Assembly (NCBI GenBank): GCA_963710865.1
Contig: CAVQBR010000002.1
Span: 1,178,001-1,242,000 of the forward strand
Direction of reading: 5' to 3'
DNA: 64,000 bases
Origin: PRDV01 sp963710865
GTDB taxonomy: Bacteria > Babelota > Babeliae > Babelales > Babelaceae
The notes under the pieces were generated by a model. It did not search any database, was not told the DNA's origin, and saw nothing but the letters and a program-made list of their open reading frames with translations. Below are positions 9,051-18,784 of this stretch, piece by piece. Position numbers and translations under genes: made by a program. Every line of letters starts with the position of its first letter. The stretch's first letter is position 1.

Positions 9051-9091
9051 TGCTTAGTGAACTAAGCATTTTTGGTCTATTGTTGCTTAGT
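9051..9091 (+). repeat. CTAAGC/GCTTAG element, copy B
   Basis: Half-sites GCTTAG 9052-9057, CTAAGC 9062-9067 and GCTTAG 9085-9090 have gaps of 4 and 17 bases. The first two form a small hairpin (GCTTAGT GA ACTAAGC). It lies just downstream of the tatD stop. Confidence 0.6.
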
Positions 9092-9140
9092 CTATACGGC
9101 AAAAATAGGCATTTTTTGAGCATGCATCCGGGAAGAACTG

Positions 9141-9947
9141 TTACGAACCGATGTTGAACAATCGCTTAACGGTGCTACTTGTTGTAGCCGCTACTGTTTC
9201 AGGGGGAATCTCAAGCAATTGGGCTACATACTGAGCAATAGTGTATATATATTTGGGATGGTTCTGCTTCCCTCTTATGACTTGAGGAGGGAGAAAGGGA
9301 GCATCTGTTTCTAAAATTAGGTGTTCGATACCAGTCTTTTTAACAACATCCCTGAGATTATTATTTTTAGGATAGGTGATTGTTCCCCCAATTCCTAATA
9401 CAAATCCCCACGCAATAGCTTGTTGTGCAAAGGAGATATCCTCCGAAAAGCAGTGGATGGTTCCCCTCAATCCTGAGTAGGATTCTAAACAGCGAAGTGT
9501 TTCTTCTCCTGCATCTCGGGTATGGATGACAAGGGGGAGATCATGTAAGAGTGCCAGTTCTATCTGAGCTTTAAAGGCATCTTGTTGCCGGACCATATCG
9601 TAATCGGGGTAATGCTTATCAAGGCCGCACTCACCAATGGCGACAATTTTGAGGGACTCTTTTTGGTCGAGAGTTTGAGCAAGTTGTGAAAGATCATCTT
9701 TCCATGTGGGCGTAAGGTCATTGGGATGAATTCCTATGGCAGCATAGACTTCAGGAATGAAGCGTGCGAGCTGTATGCAGTTTTGACTTTCTATAAGACT
9801 TGTCCCCACATTGAGAATTGTTGAAACTCCTGCTTCTTTAGCTTCTGTAACAATTACCTGCGCTTTGGCAAGATCGGTAAGTGTAAGAAGTGTGTCGAAA
9901 GTTTCTTTAACCATAATATTGAGATGACAATGGGTATCAATAAGCAT
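9141..9947 (-). CDS. tatD: TatD family metal-dependent hydrolase (DNase)
   Basis: A 268-residue TIM-barrel hydrolase of the TatD/YcfH family, which are metal-dependent deoxyribonucleases. The N-terminal metal ligands IDTHCH, the GECGLDKHYP strand with the catalytic Glu, VIHTRDA, TIHCFS, and ILETDAPFLPP near the C-terminus are all present. Length and motif order are normal. The start at 9947 has GAGG five bases upstream. It appears to be a single gene, and its promoter should lie in the 260-bp gap shared with the divergent HU gene. Confidence 0.95.
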   Translation of the reverse strand: MLIDTHCHLNIMVKETFDTLLTLTDLAKAQVIVTEAKEAGVSTILNVGTSLIESQNCIQLARFIPEVYAAIGIHPNDLTPTWKDDLSQLAQTLDQKESLKIVAIGECGLDKHYPDYDMVRQQDAFKAQIELALLHDLPLVIHTRDAGEETLRCLESYSGLRGTIHCFSEDISFAQQAIAWGFVLGIGGTITYPKNNNLRDVVKKTGIEHLILETDAPFLPPQVIRGKQNHPKYIYTIAQYVAQLLEIPPETVAATTSSTVKRLFNIGS

Positions 9948-10121
9948 AGTGCCTCATAGGTGTAAGGGTGGTTGTGCTTCCTAAGATAGCATATTTTTTT
10001 CAAGCAGAGAATGCGCTTGACAAGTAGAAATGTTGTCCAAAAGATTCGCTAAATAAAGGCTTTACTGAGAAAGTATTTCGATGACAATCGAAGGAAGTCG
10101 ATGTGATGAGCCATTTGTTTC

Positions 10122-10154
10122 TTGACAAGGCGAGAAATCAAAGTACGCTATAAT
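10122..10154 (+). promoter_or_regulatory. Possible promoter of the HU gene
   Basis: A perfect -35-like TTGACA (10122-10127) and a perfect -10-like TATAAT (10149-10154) lie upstream of the HU start. The spacer is 21 bases, longer than usual, so one of the two boxes may not be used. Confidence 0.4.
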
Positions 10155-10206
10155 TTCAGAAAGCAGTGCTAAGACAAGAGGTTTATTTAACTAAAGGGAT
10201 TGTTAT

Positions 10207-10494
10207 ATGAATAAGACTGAGCTCATTAATGCGTTAAGTGAGGAGACAACTTTCAGCAAGAAGGATGTTGTTAGATTGCTTGATGCTTTAACACGTATTA
10301 TAGAGCGTACATTAAAAAAAGGTGAGAAACTTCAATGGTCCGGATTAGGTACGTTTAATGTCTCTCGTAGACCAGAGCGTATGGGAATCAATCCAGCAAC
10401 TAAGGAGAGAATCAAATTACCAGAAACGGTCGTGGCAAAGTTTAAGCCAGGTAAAAATTTAAAAGAACTAGTTCGTTCATCCGTCCGTGGATGA
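10207..10494 (+). CDS. HU-family DNA-binding protein
   Basis: A 95-residue nucleoid protein of the HU/IHF family. It starts with MNKTELINALSEETTFSKKDVVRLLDAL and has the GLGTFNVSRRPERMGINPATKE arm region with the conserved Gly-Phe and Arg-x-Gly-x-NP motifs. VVAKFKPGKNLKELV closes the fold. Length is standard with a few extra basic residues at the end. HU bends and compacts DNA and supports replication and recombination. AAAGGG stands eight bases before the ATG. It ends with TGA and is followed directly by a rho-independent terminator, which shows that TGA acts as a stop here. Confidence 0.95.
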   Translation: MNKTELINALSEETTFSKKDVVRLLDALTRIIERTLKKGEKLQWSGLGTFNVSRRPERMGINPATKERIKLPETVVAKFKPGKNLKELVRSSVRG

Positions 10495-10516
10495 ACGAGG
10501 GTAGTAGTAGCTAAGG

Positions 10517-10547
10517 GTGAGTCGCGTAAATGCGGCTCATTTTTTTT
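10517..10547 (+). terminator. Rho-independent terminator of the HU gene
   Basis: GAGTCGC pairs with GCGGCTC (one G-T pair) across a GTAAAT loop. A run of eight T follows at 10540-10547. Confidence 0.85.
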
Positions 10548-10674
10548 GTATGGCTTACTGTTTCAGCTGCTTGCCGAGAGAGCAAAAAACAGATACGACT
10601 ATTGACGGCAGTTGAAAGACTCGTCTAAGATGGAACCTGAAGTAGTGTGAATTTCTCTAAAAAAAGGAGTTAGT

Positions 10675-12171
10675 ATGGGAATCAAATCATTTTGGGTACA
10701 AAGTTTTGTTTATCTGAGCATTTCGCTCATTGCCTTTGGCCCAGCTATGCTAGAAGCTATTCGGCCATCCCAAAGGTTTGTTCCAGATCTGAGCAAGTGC
10801 CCAAAAGTTGCAAGGCTCGCTGAAGGAAATAAGTATCTTAAGACGCGGGCCATTCCGCCAATTAATAAGACCTTTCAAGTTACATTGACTACTGACACAG
10901 GTGTGCCAGGTGAGCTGCGTTATGCTATTCAACAGAATAATAGTAATCCGCCACCAGCAGGATTTATAAATGCGATAACGTTTAATATCCCAGGTACGGG
11001 ACCATTCGTCATTGCGCCACAGCATGATCTTGATCCCATCACACAACCGGTCATTATTGATGGATACAGCCAGCCAGGTACGAGCATGAATACCTTGCCG
11101 TTGAAAGAGGGCGATAATGCCATATTGCTTATTGTCCTTAATGGAAGTTACTACACGGTCGGAGATGGCATAACTACCGGGAATGGCCTTACGTTTGATA
11201 GTGGATCTGATAATTCCATAGTAAGAGGTCTGGTGATTAATCAATGGCTCCAGGACGGTATTCGGATCGCCCCAACTAATCCGAATCCAGATGGTGCTCT
11301 CAATGGTATCTCTATAGTTGGGAATTTCATTGGAACAAGTGCTGATGGGACGACAGAAATGGCTAACAAAACTGGTATTTCGATGTCTGGAAGTCTCAAT
11401 ACAGTGTTTAATACTGCAATAGGAACCTCAGATGTCGCCGATCGCAATCTGGTTGCGAGTAGTTTTGCATTTTTTACCCTCGGGGGTGATAGTATAGTCA
11501 CTACTTCGAATGTTGGAACTACGATAGTTAATAATTATTATATAGGTGCTGATAGAAGGGGTACCTTCGCTTTAGGTAATTCACATGCCTGAATCATTGC
11601 TGCTTTAGAAATAGGTTCAATTATAGGCGGTTCGGATCCATGTGAAGCAAACCTTATTTCGGGTCAATCGTTAATGGGTATTCTCCTTGAACTGACTGAA
11701 GTTACCGTACAAAGTAACTATCTTGGTACTGACATTTCTGGAAATCGAGCTCTTGCTAATAAGAATAGTGGTATCTATTTCATTGTGGGATTACCTGGAG
11801 TTGGAAATGCCATTCAAAAAAATCTTATATCAGGCAATGGACGCGGTGTGCGTATTGGAGATATTATTGTACCGGGAGCAAGTTTCAATATCGTTGAAAA
11901 CAATGCAAGCGGTGAAACGGCTTTGCCGAATGAGCGCAATGGAATTGAGGTTGGGGATAGTCAAAACACGATTACCAATAATGTTATTGCAGGCAATGGT
12001 GAGAATGGGATACTCATCTACAGTGTTCTTGGAGCTGAAACAAATGTCACTCAAAATACTATTGGTACTGATAGCGTTGGTCATCCATTTCCCAATGGAA
12101 CCAATGGCATTCAAATCGGATTGAATGGCGGCTTTGGTGGTGCTTCAGGTAATACTATTGGTACGAATTAA
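10675..12171 (+). pseudogene. Secreted right-handed parallel beta-helix protein broken by one in-frame TGA
   Basis: The reading frame is open from ATG 10675 to TAA 12169-12171 except for TGA at 11590-11592 (codon 306 of 499). Residues 1-24 form a signal peptide (FVYLSISLIAFGPAMLEA). The body starts with TLTTDTGVPGELRYAIQQNN and has IIDGYSQPG and the repeated NxIGT-D-x-x-G-x-x-ALxNxxxGI turns, as in the three minus-strand paralogues at 38.6-48.6 kb. In those paralogues the position of the TGA aligns with Gly, so GGA to TGA is a simple explanation. The two readable parts are 10675-11592 and 11593-12171, the latter with a possible internal ATG at 11674. Unlike the paralogues, the propeller region is a separate gene 14 bases downstream. 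Confidence 0.78.
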
Positions 12172-12185
12172 TCAAGGAGATAACA

Positions 12186-13676
12186 ATGAATTTAAGATAT
12201 GTAATCAGCTTTTTAGCTTGTATGGTAACTATTAATGCAAAGGTACCTACTATCGGATTGAACTTTCCAGCACTAACAACCTCCAATGCTCGTACCTTAT
12301 TTGCATCTCCTCAAAATCCAACTGGTGATGTAGGGCCCAAGCAATATATTATGCAATGTTATATGAGTATAAAAACTTTCGATAAAACGACTGGAAATGC
12401 CGATGGGGTTATGGACATAGATTCAGCGGCCTTCTTTGGTATTCCTGGCGGAGTTGTTGATGTGCGTCTCCTGTATGACAGGTTTTCAAAGCGCTGGTTT
12501 AGCTCGGGTGAATCATTCAACAATATGGGCATGGCTACTAACCTCAATTTTGCGGTAAGCAGTGATGCTGTTATAACTCCTGAAACAACCTGGTCTTTTT
12601 ATGAAGTACCAGGCCCTCAGATAAATCCTAATGGAGGTCCAGGTGGATCTCTTGACTACAATCAACCTGCAACCGATGCTCACGCGTGGTACAATGGGGT
12701 TTCAACTTTTGATGGTAATGGAAACTTCATTGGTAGTTCCCTTACGGTAATACCAACAAAGTCGATCTTGAGTGGTGCTCCTCATATTACCGTTTTTCCC
12801 AACCTCTTTCCTGAAGTTATAGGTGTCGTTCAAGAAGGCAATGCCTGTCCTGCTCAGAATTTTGATCCAGATCCTACATTTGGCTATTTTATATGGGCAA
12901 TTTATGATGCACCAGAATCAATACAAGGCAATCGTATTGAGCTTTATCGGATACTCGATGCTGGCTCTCAATATCCGACATTAGGGCCGTTGGTAACGAT
13001 TACACTGCCGTCATGATTGCACTTTGCCTTTAATAGCTTCTTTTGTCCCCATAAGGGCAATCTTTTTGGAGCAGTCGGTCTTTTGCAAAATGGAGCTGGC
13101 AAAGTGTGGGCACCTCACGTGCGCGACAAACAGTTATATATCGCTATGGATATCCAAGTTAATAGTACAGGAGCGGCAGATATCAATGGAGATAGAATCG
13201 GGGTTCGATGGTACCAGTTTGATTTAACTGGCGATCCAACTGGCCGTGGAAAAGGAGTGGAAATTCCAACGACGGTTCCCGCTTCAGTACAGGCAGGAAC
13301 ACTTCATGATACCGCTACGACTAACCCTCTTTCGTATTTTAACGCGTCGATAATGACAAATAAACACCATGCCCTTGTTATTACTGCTAACCAGTCGGGT
13401 GTGAATGATTTTGTCAATGCTGTCTATGCAGTGAGAACTGCTTCGGACCCATTAGGTACGCTCCGTAAGCCTGTGTTGGTGACGAATAATTCACAGTATC
13501 CTTACAATTATACTCCAAACGGTTCTCTTTTCCCAGGGCCAAACGTTCAACGATGGGGTGATGAATCTGCAGCTGCAATCGATCCTTGTAATGATACAAA
13601 TTTTTGGCTCACGCAGTTGTTTGTACCTGATCAGAATGTGTGGGGTATACAAGCAACACAGCTCGTATCTAAATAG
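12186..13676 (+). pseudogene. Secreted propeller-like protein broken by one in-frame TGA
   Basis: AAGGAG precedes ATG 12186. The product starts with a signal peptide (YVISFLACMVTINA) and continues with TIGLNFPAL, VGPKQYIM and FDKTTGNADGVMDIDSAAFFG. It matches the C-terminal half of the large paralogues at 38.6-48.6 kb. TGA at 13014-13016 (codon 277) interrupts the frame just before CPHKGNLFG. The frame then stays open to TAG at 13674-13676 (APHVRDKQLYI, VRWYQFDLTGDPTG, VQRWGDES, GIQATQLVSK). Readable parts are 12186-13016 and 13017-13676. It is similar to secreted bacterial beta-propellers with the VGPxxY…FDKxTG…YDRxxxRW pattern. Likely a decayed secreted protein; a recoded or read-through TGA is the alternative. 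Confidence 0.75.
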
Positions 13677-13679
13677 ATT

Positions 13680-13730
13680 GTTTCCGGGAATTGAGTGATA
13701 GTGCTCAGTTCCCGAAACTATTTTTCTTTT
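13680..13730 (+). terminator. Terminator between convergent genes
   Basis: A long, nearly perfect stem (GTTTCCGGGAATTGAG pairing with CTCAGTTCCCGAAAC) is followed by TATTTTTCTTTT. It serves the plus-strand gene ending at 13676. Confidence 0.8.
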
Positions 13731-13779
13731 CAAAATTATCGGATGTTTTGAAAGAAGTGGGCAATGAAATGCTTAATGC

Positions 13780-15360
13780 CTACGAGAGCTTTTTTTGTAA
13801 GGGGCTTTGCATTTCTTTGTATGCACATTCTAGTTGAGGCTTTTTGTTTTCTAAGGCAAAAGAAATGCCAACGAGGCCCACTTTTTTGTTTGAGAGGAGA
13901 TATTTTTCGTAGTATCGTTTTTCTTCTACCTGGGTAAGTGCTGCTTGTGCGTCAGCATGGAGTTTAAATTCAAAGATAAAAATATGTGTTGCTGTTGTTG
14001 CAACCATATCTATCCGTCCCTTATCGGTAAGTACTTCTGATTGAGCATCGATTGCAAACAAGTTGCAAAGCAATTGAAAAAACTTATGGTAGAACTGTTC
14101 GTCTTTTGCATCGAGAGAATAGGGTATATGTGCAAAGAGTGATTGCAGAATCGTGCAAAACAGAGGCATATTGGTATCATTAAGCGCATGCTTCAGTTGT
14201 GAAATAGTAGATTCAATTGTGGGCAAGTTCGTTTGGGAGAGACTCATCAAGAGATATTTGTTAAACGTATCTTTTACCTCGGCATTTGGAAAATCGAGCG
14301 TATACAGTTTCGCTAGTTCGTCATATCCCGAAATAGTGAGATACCCCGTTTGGTAGAGCAGAGTGATTGCTGGAATATCTGCAACTTCGACAGTGCCGAG
14401 TGCTTCACTGCTTAGTTCCACCGTCTTGAGATTGTCGAGTGAGCGATATTGCTTGCGCAACAAAGGAATAAGAAAAGTAGGAGTTCCTGTCTCAAGCCAA
14501 TAATTGTGTTGTTCTTTCTCAAAGAGATAGTTCAGAACGGAGTAAGGGTTATACACTTTGATCTCTTTGGCTGAAAAGCGATATCCGTTGTACCAATATT
14601 TCATCTCTTGGAGAATGTTTTCAAATGTTTGGTTTCTCTCCTGTGCTATGATTTCAATGTAAGGAGAAAAAAAGTCTACAATCTCTTCTTCTGTGTACCC
14701 GAGAAGAGTTGCTGCAGCTTTGTCCATCGTTAAGTCATTTAAATTATTTAATCCGGAGAAAAGCGAAGATTTGGAAAATTTTGTTACTCCTGTTACAAAA
14801 ATGGCTCGCAGGTAGCCATCAAGGCCTTTTAACACGCTGAAAAAGTTTTTAAGAACATTGCGGTTTTCCTCTGCGATGGTCGGAGTAGCAAGTGCGCTGA
14901 GGATTGGATAATCATATTCATCGATAAGAATCACCACGCGATTACTTTTTGCTAATTCGGTAACAAGCTTTTTAAGCTTAAGTCCTGGTGACGGTGCCGT
15001 GGAAACATCTATACCCTGCAATTCAGCGGTTGTTTGCAAGGTATAAGAAAGTGTTTGTTTCAATGCAGTAGGTGATTCGCTATCGAGATCAGAGAAGTCG
15101 AGTGAAATTACCGGATGCTCTTGCCAGCTGTAATTGCTCGACGCTTCTATCCACAGACCTTTAAAGAGTTCTCTCTGTCCAAGAAAAAGGGATTTTAAAG
15201 TGGATACAAGTAATGATTTACCAAAGCGTCGAGGCCGAGATAAAAAATAAAAACGTTTAGCTTCAATTAACTCATATATAGTCCTAGTTTTGTCAACATA
15301 GAGATAGTCATCGCGTATCATCATCTCAAAGCTGCTGACTGAAAAAGGCAATTTCTTCAT
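13780..15360 (-). CDS. AAA-ATPase-like protein with C-terminal PD-(D/E)XK nuclease-like domain
   Basis: A 526-residue protein of the family that combines an AAA-ATPase-like domain (PF09820 type) with a PDDEXK_9-type tail. The N-terminus has YLYVDKTRTIYELIEAKRFYFLSRPRRFGKSLL, where the Walker A-like PRRFGKS sits. The Walker B-like VVILIDEYDYP, AIFVTGVTKFS and KYWYNGYRF are family hallmarks. The C-terminus has the GRIDMVATTATHIFIFEFKL nuclease-like core (D…E-x-K). Such proteins are expanded in intracellular and host-associated bacteria; their function is not established. A second full member is at 55275-56939. The ribosome site is weak. Confidence 0.88.
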   Translation of the reverse strand: MKKLPFSVSSFEMMIRDDYLYVDKTRTIYELIEAKRFYFLSRPRRFGKSLLVSTLKSLFLGQRELFKGLWIEASSNYSWQEHPVISLDFSDLDSESPTALKQTLSYTLQTTAELQGIDVSTAPSPGLKLKKLVTELAKSNRVVILIDEYDYPILSALATPTIAEENRNVLKNFFSVLKGLDGYLRAIFVTGVTKFSKSSLFSGLNNLNDLTMDKAAATLLGYTEEEIVDFFSPYIEIIAQERNQTFENILQEMKYWYNGYRFSAKEIKVYNPYSVLNYLFEKEQHNYWLETGTPTFLIPLLRKQYRSLDNLKTVELSSEALGTVEVADIPAITLLYQTGYLTISGYDELAKLYTLDFPNAEVKDTFNKYLLMSLSQTNLPTIESTISQLKHALNDTNMPLFCTILQSLFAHIPYSLDAKDEQFYHKFFQLLCNLFAIDAQSEVLTDKGRIDMVATTATHIFIFEFKLHADAQAALTQVEEKRYYEKYLLSNKKVGLVGISFALENKKPQLECAYKEMQSPLQKKLS

Positions 15361-15650
15361 TATTTTCGCTCAAAAAGGCTAGGCCGATATACACTTCTTC
15401 TAATCCTAGGATAGCAAAAATCCAGCCGTGTGCCAATGATCGGTTTTTGCACTGATTTATGATGCCCTCTGACTTAAAAGCATCCCTTTCATCGTAGTCA
15501 GTACTCATCTCTCTTGTAAACAGAGCCCCTCAACTCTTGAGTGACAGGACTATTCTCTTCAGTAGTGGAATTTGAGCGGATTTGGCAAGATGCTATACTG
15601 AACATTGAAAGCTACTTTCAAAAGAACAACCTACTTCTGGGAGGAGATTG

Positions 15651-16244
15651 ATGAGTTCGGATACTTTGGCCATTGCCAGCCAAGAATTAATCGAGGGTGT
15701 TAAATACCAGCAACAAGTTCGTACGGATTTTACGTCATATCACGAGAAGGGGGAACTCGCGGATTCATTAACCTTGATTAATGAGCGAAATGCTCAAATG
15801 TTGATTCAGTTTATAGATGACTATGGCTGGCCGGTACCATCGAAGTTTGGTCGCACTTTGCATGAGGCCGCATGGTTGATTGCTATTGATGCGATTTCGC
15901 AACCGACACTTCTAAATCATATTTTTATTTTGCTTGAGAAAGCGCTCGACTGTGGTGAGCCAGTAGCAGACGAATATGCTAAGCTATGCGATCGTATAGC
16001 TTTGTATGAAGGAAGAGGCCAGACTTATGGAACTCACTTCTTTCCCAGCCCCACCGGTTGGCAGGCTTACGAATTGAATAAGCCTGATTTCGTTGATCAG
16101 CGGCGTGCTGCTCTGGGGTTAAACAGTTTTATCGAAAACAAAGAGTATGTTTGTAAAGATGCAAACGGGTTTATTGACGAGGCAACGGCTCAAAGACTAG
16201 CGAATGAGTTTATGCGGTCTGTCAAGGCAATGGGGTGGCGTTAA
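15651..16244 (+). CDS. DUF6624-type protein
   Basis: A 197-residue soluble protein. The pattern D-D-Y-G-W-P…GRTLHEAAWLIAIDAISQP…LLEKALDCGEP…LCDRIALYEGRGQTYGTHF matches the DUF6624 family, whose function is unknown to me. A good Shine-Dalgarno (GGGAGGAG) favours ATG 15651; a TTG three bases earlier is too close to it. The stop codon abuts the ATG of the next gene (TAAATG), so the two are probably one transcript and coupled in translation. Confidence 0.75.
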   Translation: MSSDTLAIASQELIEGVKYQQQVRTDFTSYHEKGELADSLTLINERNAQMLIQFIDDYGWPVPSKFGRTLHEAAWLIAIDAISQPTLLNHIFILLEKALDCGEPVADEYAKLCDRIALYEGRGQTYGTHFFPSPTGWQAYELNKPDFVDQRRAALGLNSFIENKEYVCKDANGFIDEATAQRLANEFMRSVKAMGWR

Positions 16245-16982
16245 ATGGCTATGGAATCCGTGTTCTTAGGCTTTTTGTTATATATAAATCCGAAGATTGG
16301 TCTCCATAGCGAGCAGCTGGGGCAGTGTTCGGTATTTTCCAGCTCAAGTCAAATTCGTTCGTGCAACCGAGTCCTTTGTGAAGGTTTGCCGACAGCAAAG
16401 TCGATCCAGGCAGTACGAACCTTTTTTGGCGATGTTCCATTTAGTTGGCCGGTTGATGCGACGGATAAAGATGCTCATGCAATTCTAGAAGAGAATGGCT
16501 TATCTCTTAAGGCGTGCTTTCCTGCAATGAGACTAGATCTAGCGTCTCTTGAACCACTTGAGTATGCTCAAGGGATTACTATCGAAGATGTAACGGACCT
16601 AGATGCTCAGTTAGCGAGCTGGGTAGAGATAGTGGCAGATTCATTTGAAGTGACATCGTCAGAATTGCATAAAGTGATTACCCTATTTAAATCAAACATT
16701 ATTCCCGGAGCTTTAAAGCTGTACACTGCTTTCTATCAAAACAAACCGGTAGGGGCAAGTATGTCATTGAAGCATGATGCCACGGTATCTATCCATTGGG
16801 TGAGCACGCTTCCAGTCTTTCGAAACAGGGGTGTTGGATTTGCAGTTACTCATGCGTTATTACTTGAGGCAAAGCTCGTAGGATGTACACAAGCCATCTT
16901 GCTGAGCTCTCAAAAGGGTAAGTCTCTCTATGAGCGGCTTGGTTTTCAAGAATATGCCTCGTATAAAGTTTATGGAAATTGA
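16245..16982 (+). CDS. GNAT family N-acetyltransferase
   Basis: A 245-residue acetyltransferase. The C-terminal half contains the acetyl-CoA-binding core: VSTLPVFRNRGVGFAVTHALLLEA with the R-x-x-G-x-G loop, then AILLSSQKGKSLYERLGFQEYASYKVY. The N-terminal half (CNRVLCEGLPTA…FFGDVPFSWPVD…MRLDL) resembles the N-terminal domain of two-domain GNAT proteins. The substrate is not evident. The start is immediately after the DUF6624 stop. The first ~25 residues fit the family poorly, so the true start may be internal. Confidence 0.8.
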   Translation: MAMESVFLGFLLYINPKIGLHSEQLGQCSVFSSSSQIRSCNRVLCEGLPTAKSIQAVRTFFGDVPFSWPVDATDKDAHAILEENGLSLKACFPAMRLDLASLEPLEYAQGITIEDVTDLDAQLASWVEIVADSFEVTSSELHKVITLFKSNIIPGALKLYTAFYQNKPVGASMSLKHDATVSIHWVSTLPVFRNRGVGFAVTHALLLEAKLVGCTQAILLSSQKGKSLYERLGFQEYASYKVYGN

Positions 16983-17337
16983 CCGGGATTCGGTCGACCT
17001 TGAAAGCAGTTATCTAAACCTGCTCAGATCGATTTTCACTTGTGATAATTGATAACTTAATCTTATTCCAATGCAGTGTGCTATTATATTAACTTGTCGT
17101 TTTAGCATAGTGTAGCTCTCCTATGATCCTAATGCTTTAATTTTTCAGAAAAGCATAGAACCAAAAGAGGAGACAATAAGCAAAAAGATATTTTGCCAAT
17201 GACAGCTGCATTTAGAGCGTCTTGGCATAGTTAAAACGTGTTGAGGTTTTAAACAGGAGCAAATTGATGATTTACAGATTTGGCACTATATTCATAGTGT
17301 TCGCGTAATTGTTTTTTAAAGAGAGAGGATTCATTTC
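16983..17337. other. Intergenic stretch without a recognised gene
   Basis: A 355-bp AT-rich gap upstream of the ankyrin gene. It should contain that gene's promoter. I see no RNA gene, repeat or clear hairpin. Confidence 0.4.
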
Positions 17338-18588
17338 ATGGTTAGTAGTTTAAAATTGTTCGTGGCATTTGCAGTGCTTATCTCTGGGGTCGTGAAAGGA
17401 GCTGATCAATTTGCAAATACCGCTCACGGTGCACTGTACGGAGCAATATCTGTTGGAGATGTGGTAGTTGTTGAAAACTTGTTGAGTGCTGGAGCAAATG
17501 TAAATGTGCCCTTTAAAAATGGGATAATGCCATTGTTGTTAGCTGCTCAATTAGGTGAGGATGAAATAGTTGCATTGTTCTTAAGGGCTGGTGCTCAGGT
17601 AAATGGATCTGAGAGAGATCCGTGGACTCCTTTGTTTATAGCAGCAATTAATGGTCACGCTGGAGTGGTTAGACTGTTGTTGGATGCTGGGGCAGATGCA
17701 CATGCATCTTTTAATAATGTCCCTGCGGTGTTATTAGCCGCAAATAATGGGCATGTTGAAGTCGTTGAATTATTGGTCAGTTCTGGGGTTGATGTAAATA
17801 CTGCAAATAATTATGGGGCGACTCTCTTATTTATTACGGCTGCCGAAGGTAATTATAAGTTAGTTGAATTGTTATTATGTCTTGGTGCCGATGTGCATGC
17901 GGCCAATAAGGTTGGTCGAACTCCATTGGCTGTGGCAGCGTTTTGTGGCCACGTTGAAATTGTTAAGCTATTGTTGAATGCCGGTGCAGATATAAACAAA
18001 AGTGAAGATAATGGGTTTACTCCTTTGAATCACGCAGCTGGTGCGGGTTGGGGAGAAGTAGTTAATGTATTATTGTTAGCAGGGGCGGATGCAAATAAAG
18101 CGAGTAAAAAAGGTGAGGTGCCTTTGTATAATGCTGCATTTAATGGTCGGGTTGGAATAGTTAAGTTGTTGCTCGATATCGGAGCTGATGTAGACTTTTC
18201 CAGTGAGACCTTGATGGGTTGGACACCTTTGTTAGCTGCTTCTTGCTGGGGTCATACTGAGGTTGTTAAGCTCCTGTTGAAGGCAGGAGCAGATGTAAAC
18301 AAAGCTACGGCGGATGAGGTTACTCCTTTGCATATAGCAATTCAAGAGGGTTTTAAGAAAGTAGTTCGCGTATTACTGATGGCTGGGGCAGATGTAAAAG
18401 CGGCCGGTAAAGGTGGTGTTACTCCATTGCATAGAGCGGTAGTTAATAATAGCCTTGAAGTGATTAAGTTATTGTTAGCTGCTGGAGCCGACATGTATGC
18501 TGCCCTTGACGATGGATCTACGCCAGTGTCTCTAGCGCAACAAGGCGGTCAACTCAAGGTAATTCAAATGTTCATTGAGTATTTGTAG
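17338..18588 (+). CDS. Secreted ankyrin-repeat protein
   Basis: A 416-residue protein. Residues 1-21 form a signal peptide (LKLFVAFAVLISGVVKGA). The rest is about a dozen ankyrin repeats of ~33 residues with the pattern GxTPLxxAAxxGHxEVVKLLLxAGADVN, ending at the C-terminus with no other domain. Ankyrin stacks bind proteins; in intracellular bacteria such exported proteins often act as effectors on host proteins, which is inference here. AGAGAGG lies nine bases before the ATG. No partner gene is adjacent. Confidence 0.9.
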   Translation: MVSSLKLFVAFAVLISGVVKGADQFANTAHGALYGAISVGDVVVVENLLSAGANVNVPFKNGIMPLLLAAQLGEDEIVALFLRAGAQVNGSERDPWTPLFIAAINGHAGVVRLLLDAGADAHASFNNVPAVLLAANNGHVEVVELLVSSGVDVNTANNYGATLLFITAAEGNYKLVELLLCLGADVHAANKVGRTPLAVAAFCGHVEIVKLLLNAGADINKSEDNGFTPLNHAAGAGWGEVVNVLLLAGADANKASKKGEVPLYNAAFNGRVGIVKLLLDIGADVDFSSETLMGWTPLLAASCWGHTEVVKLLLKAGADVNKATADEVTPLHIAIQEGFKKVVRVLLMAGADVKAAGKGGVTPLHRAVVNNSLEVIKLLLAAGADMYAALDDGSTPVSLAQQGGQLKVIQMFIEYL

Positions 18589-18784
18589 GTTGTTGGAACC
18601 CAATGATTACTTTAATCATTAAGTATGTGCGACGAGCATCTTTATCTGAGGTCTGACGAGATCTGCAGATTGGCAGCGTCCGAGCGCATGAACCACTATT
18701 TGAGCTTCTGTTGTTACCCGAGGATGATTTTTTGCGCTCTGTGTAATTTTCTTGTATCTTAAATCTATACCAAGGAGTGGCTAT

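Larger units (their letters stand above)
8620..9140. other. Intergenic region with an inverted pair of small palindromic elements
   Basis: No gene is seen. The region holds two related elements built on CTAAGC/GCTTAG half-sites (8701-8743 and 9051-9091), one the inverse of the other. The sequence between them (8765-9045) shows nothing recognisable. Confidence 0.55.

Noticed and set aside
10675..13676. Alternative genetic code in which TGA is read as Gly or Trp
   Set aside because: TGA ends several genes at the expected length, notably HU (followed at once by a terminator) and ankyrin copy 1 (terminator 16 bases later). Reading TGA as sense everywhere would fuse or extend these genes.
15326..15508. 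Minus-strand 60-residue open frame upstream of the AAA/PDDEXK gene
   Set aside because: It overlaps the start of the real gene in another frame and has no start signal or family resemblance.
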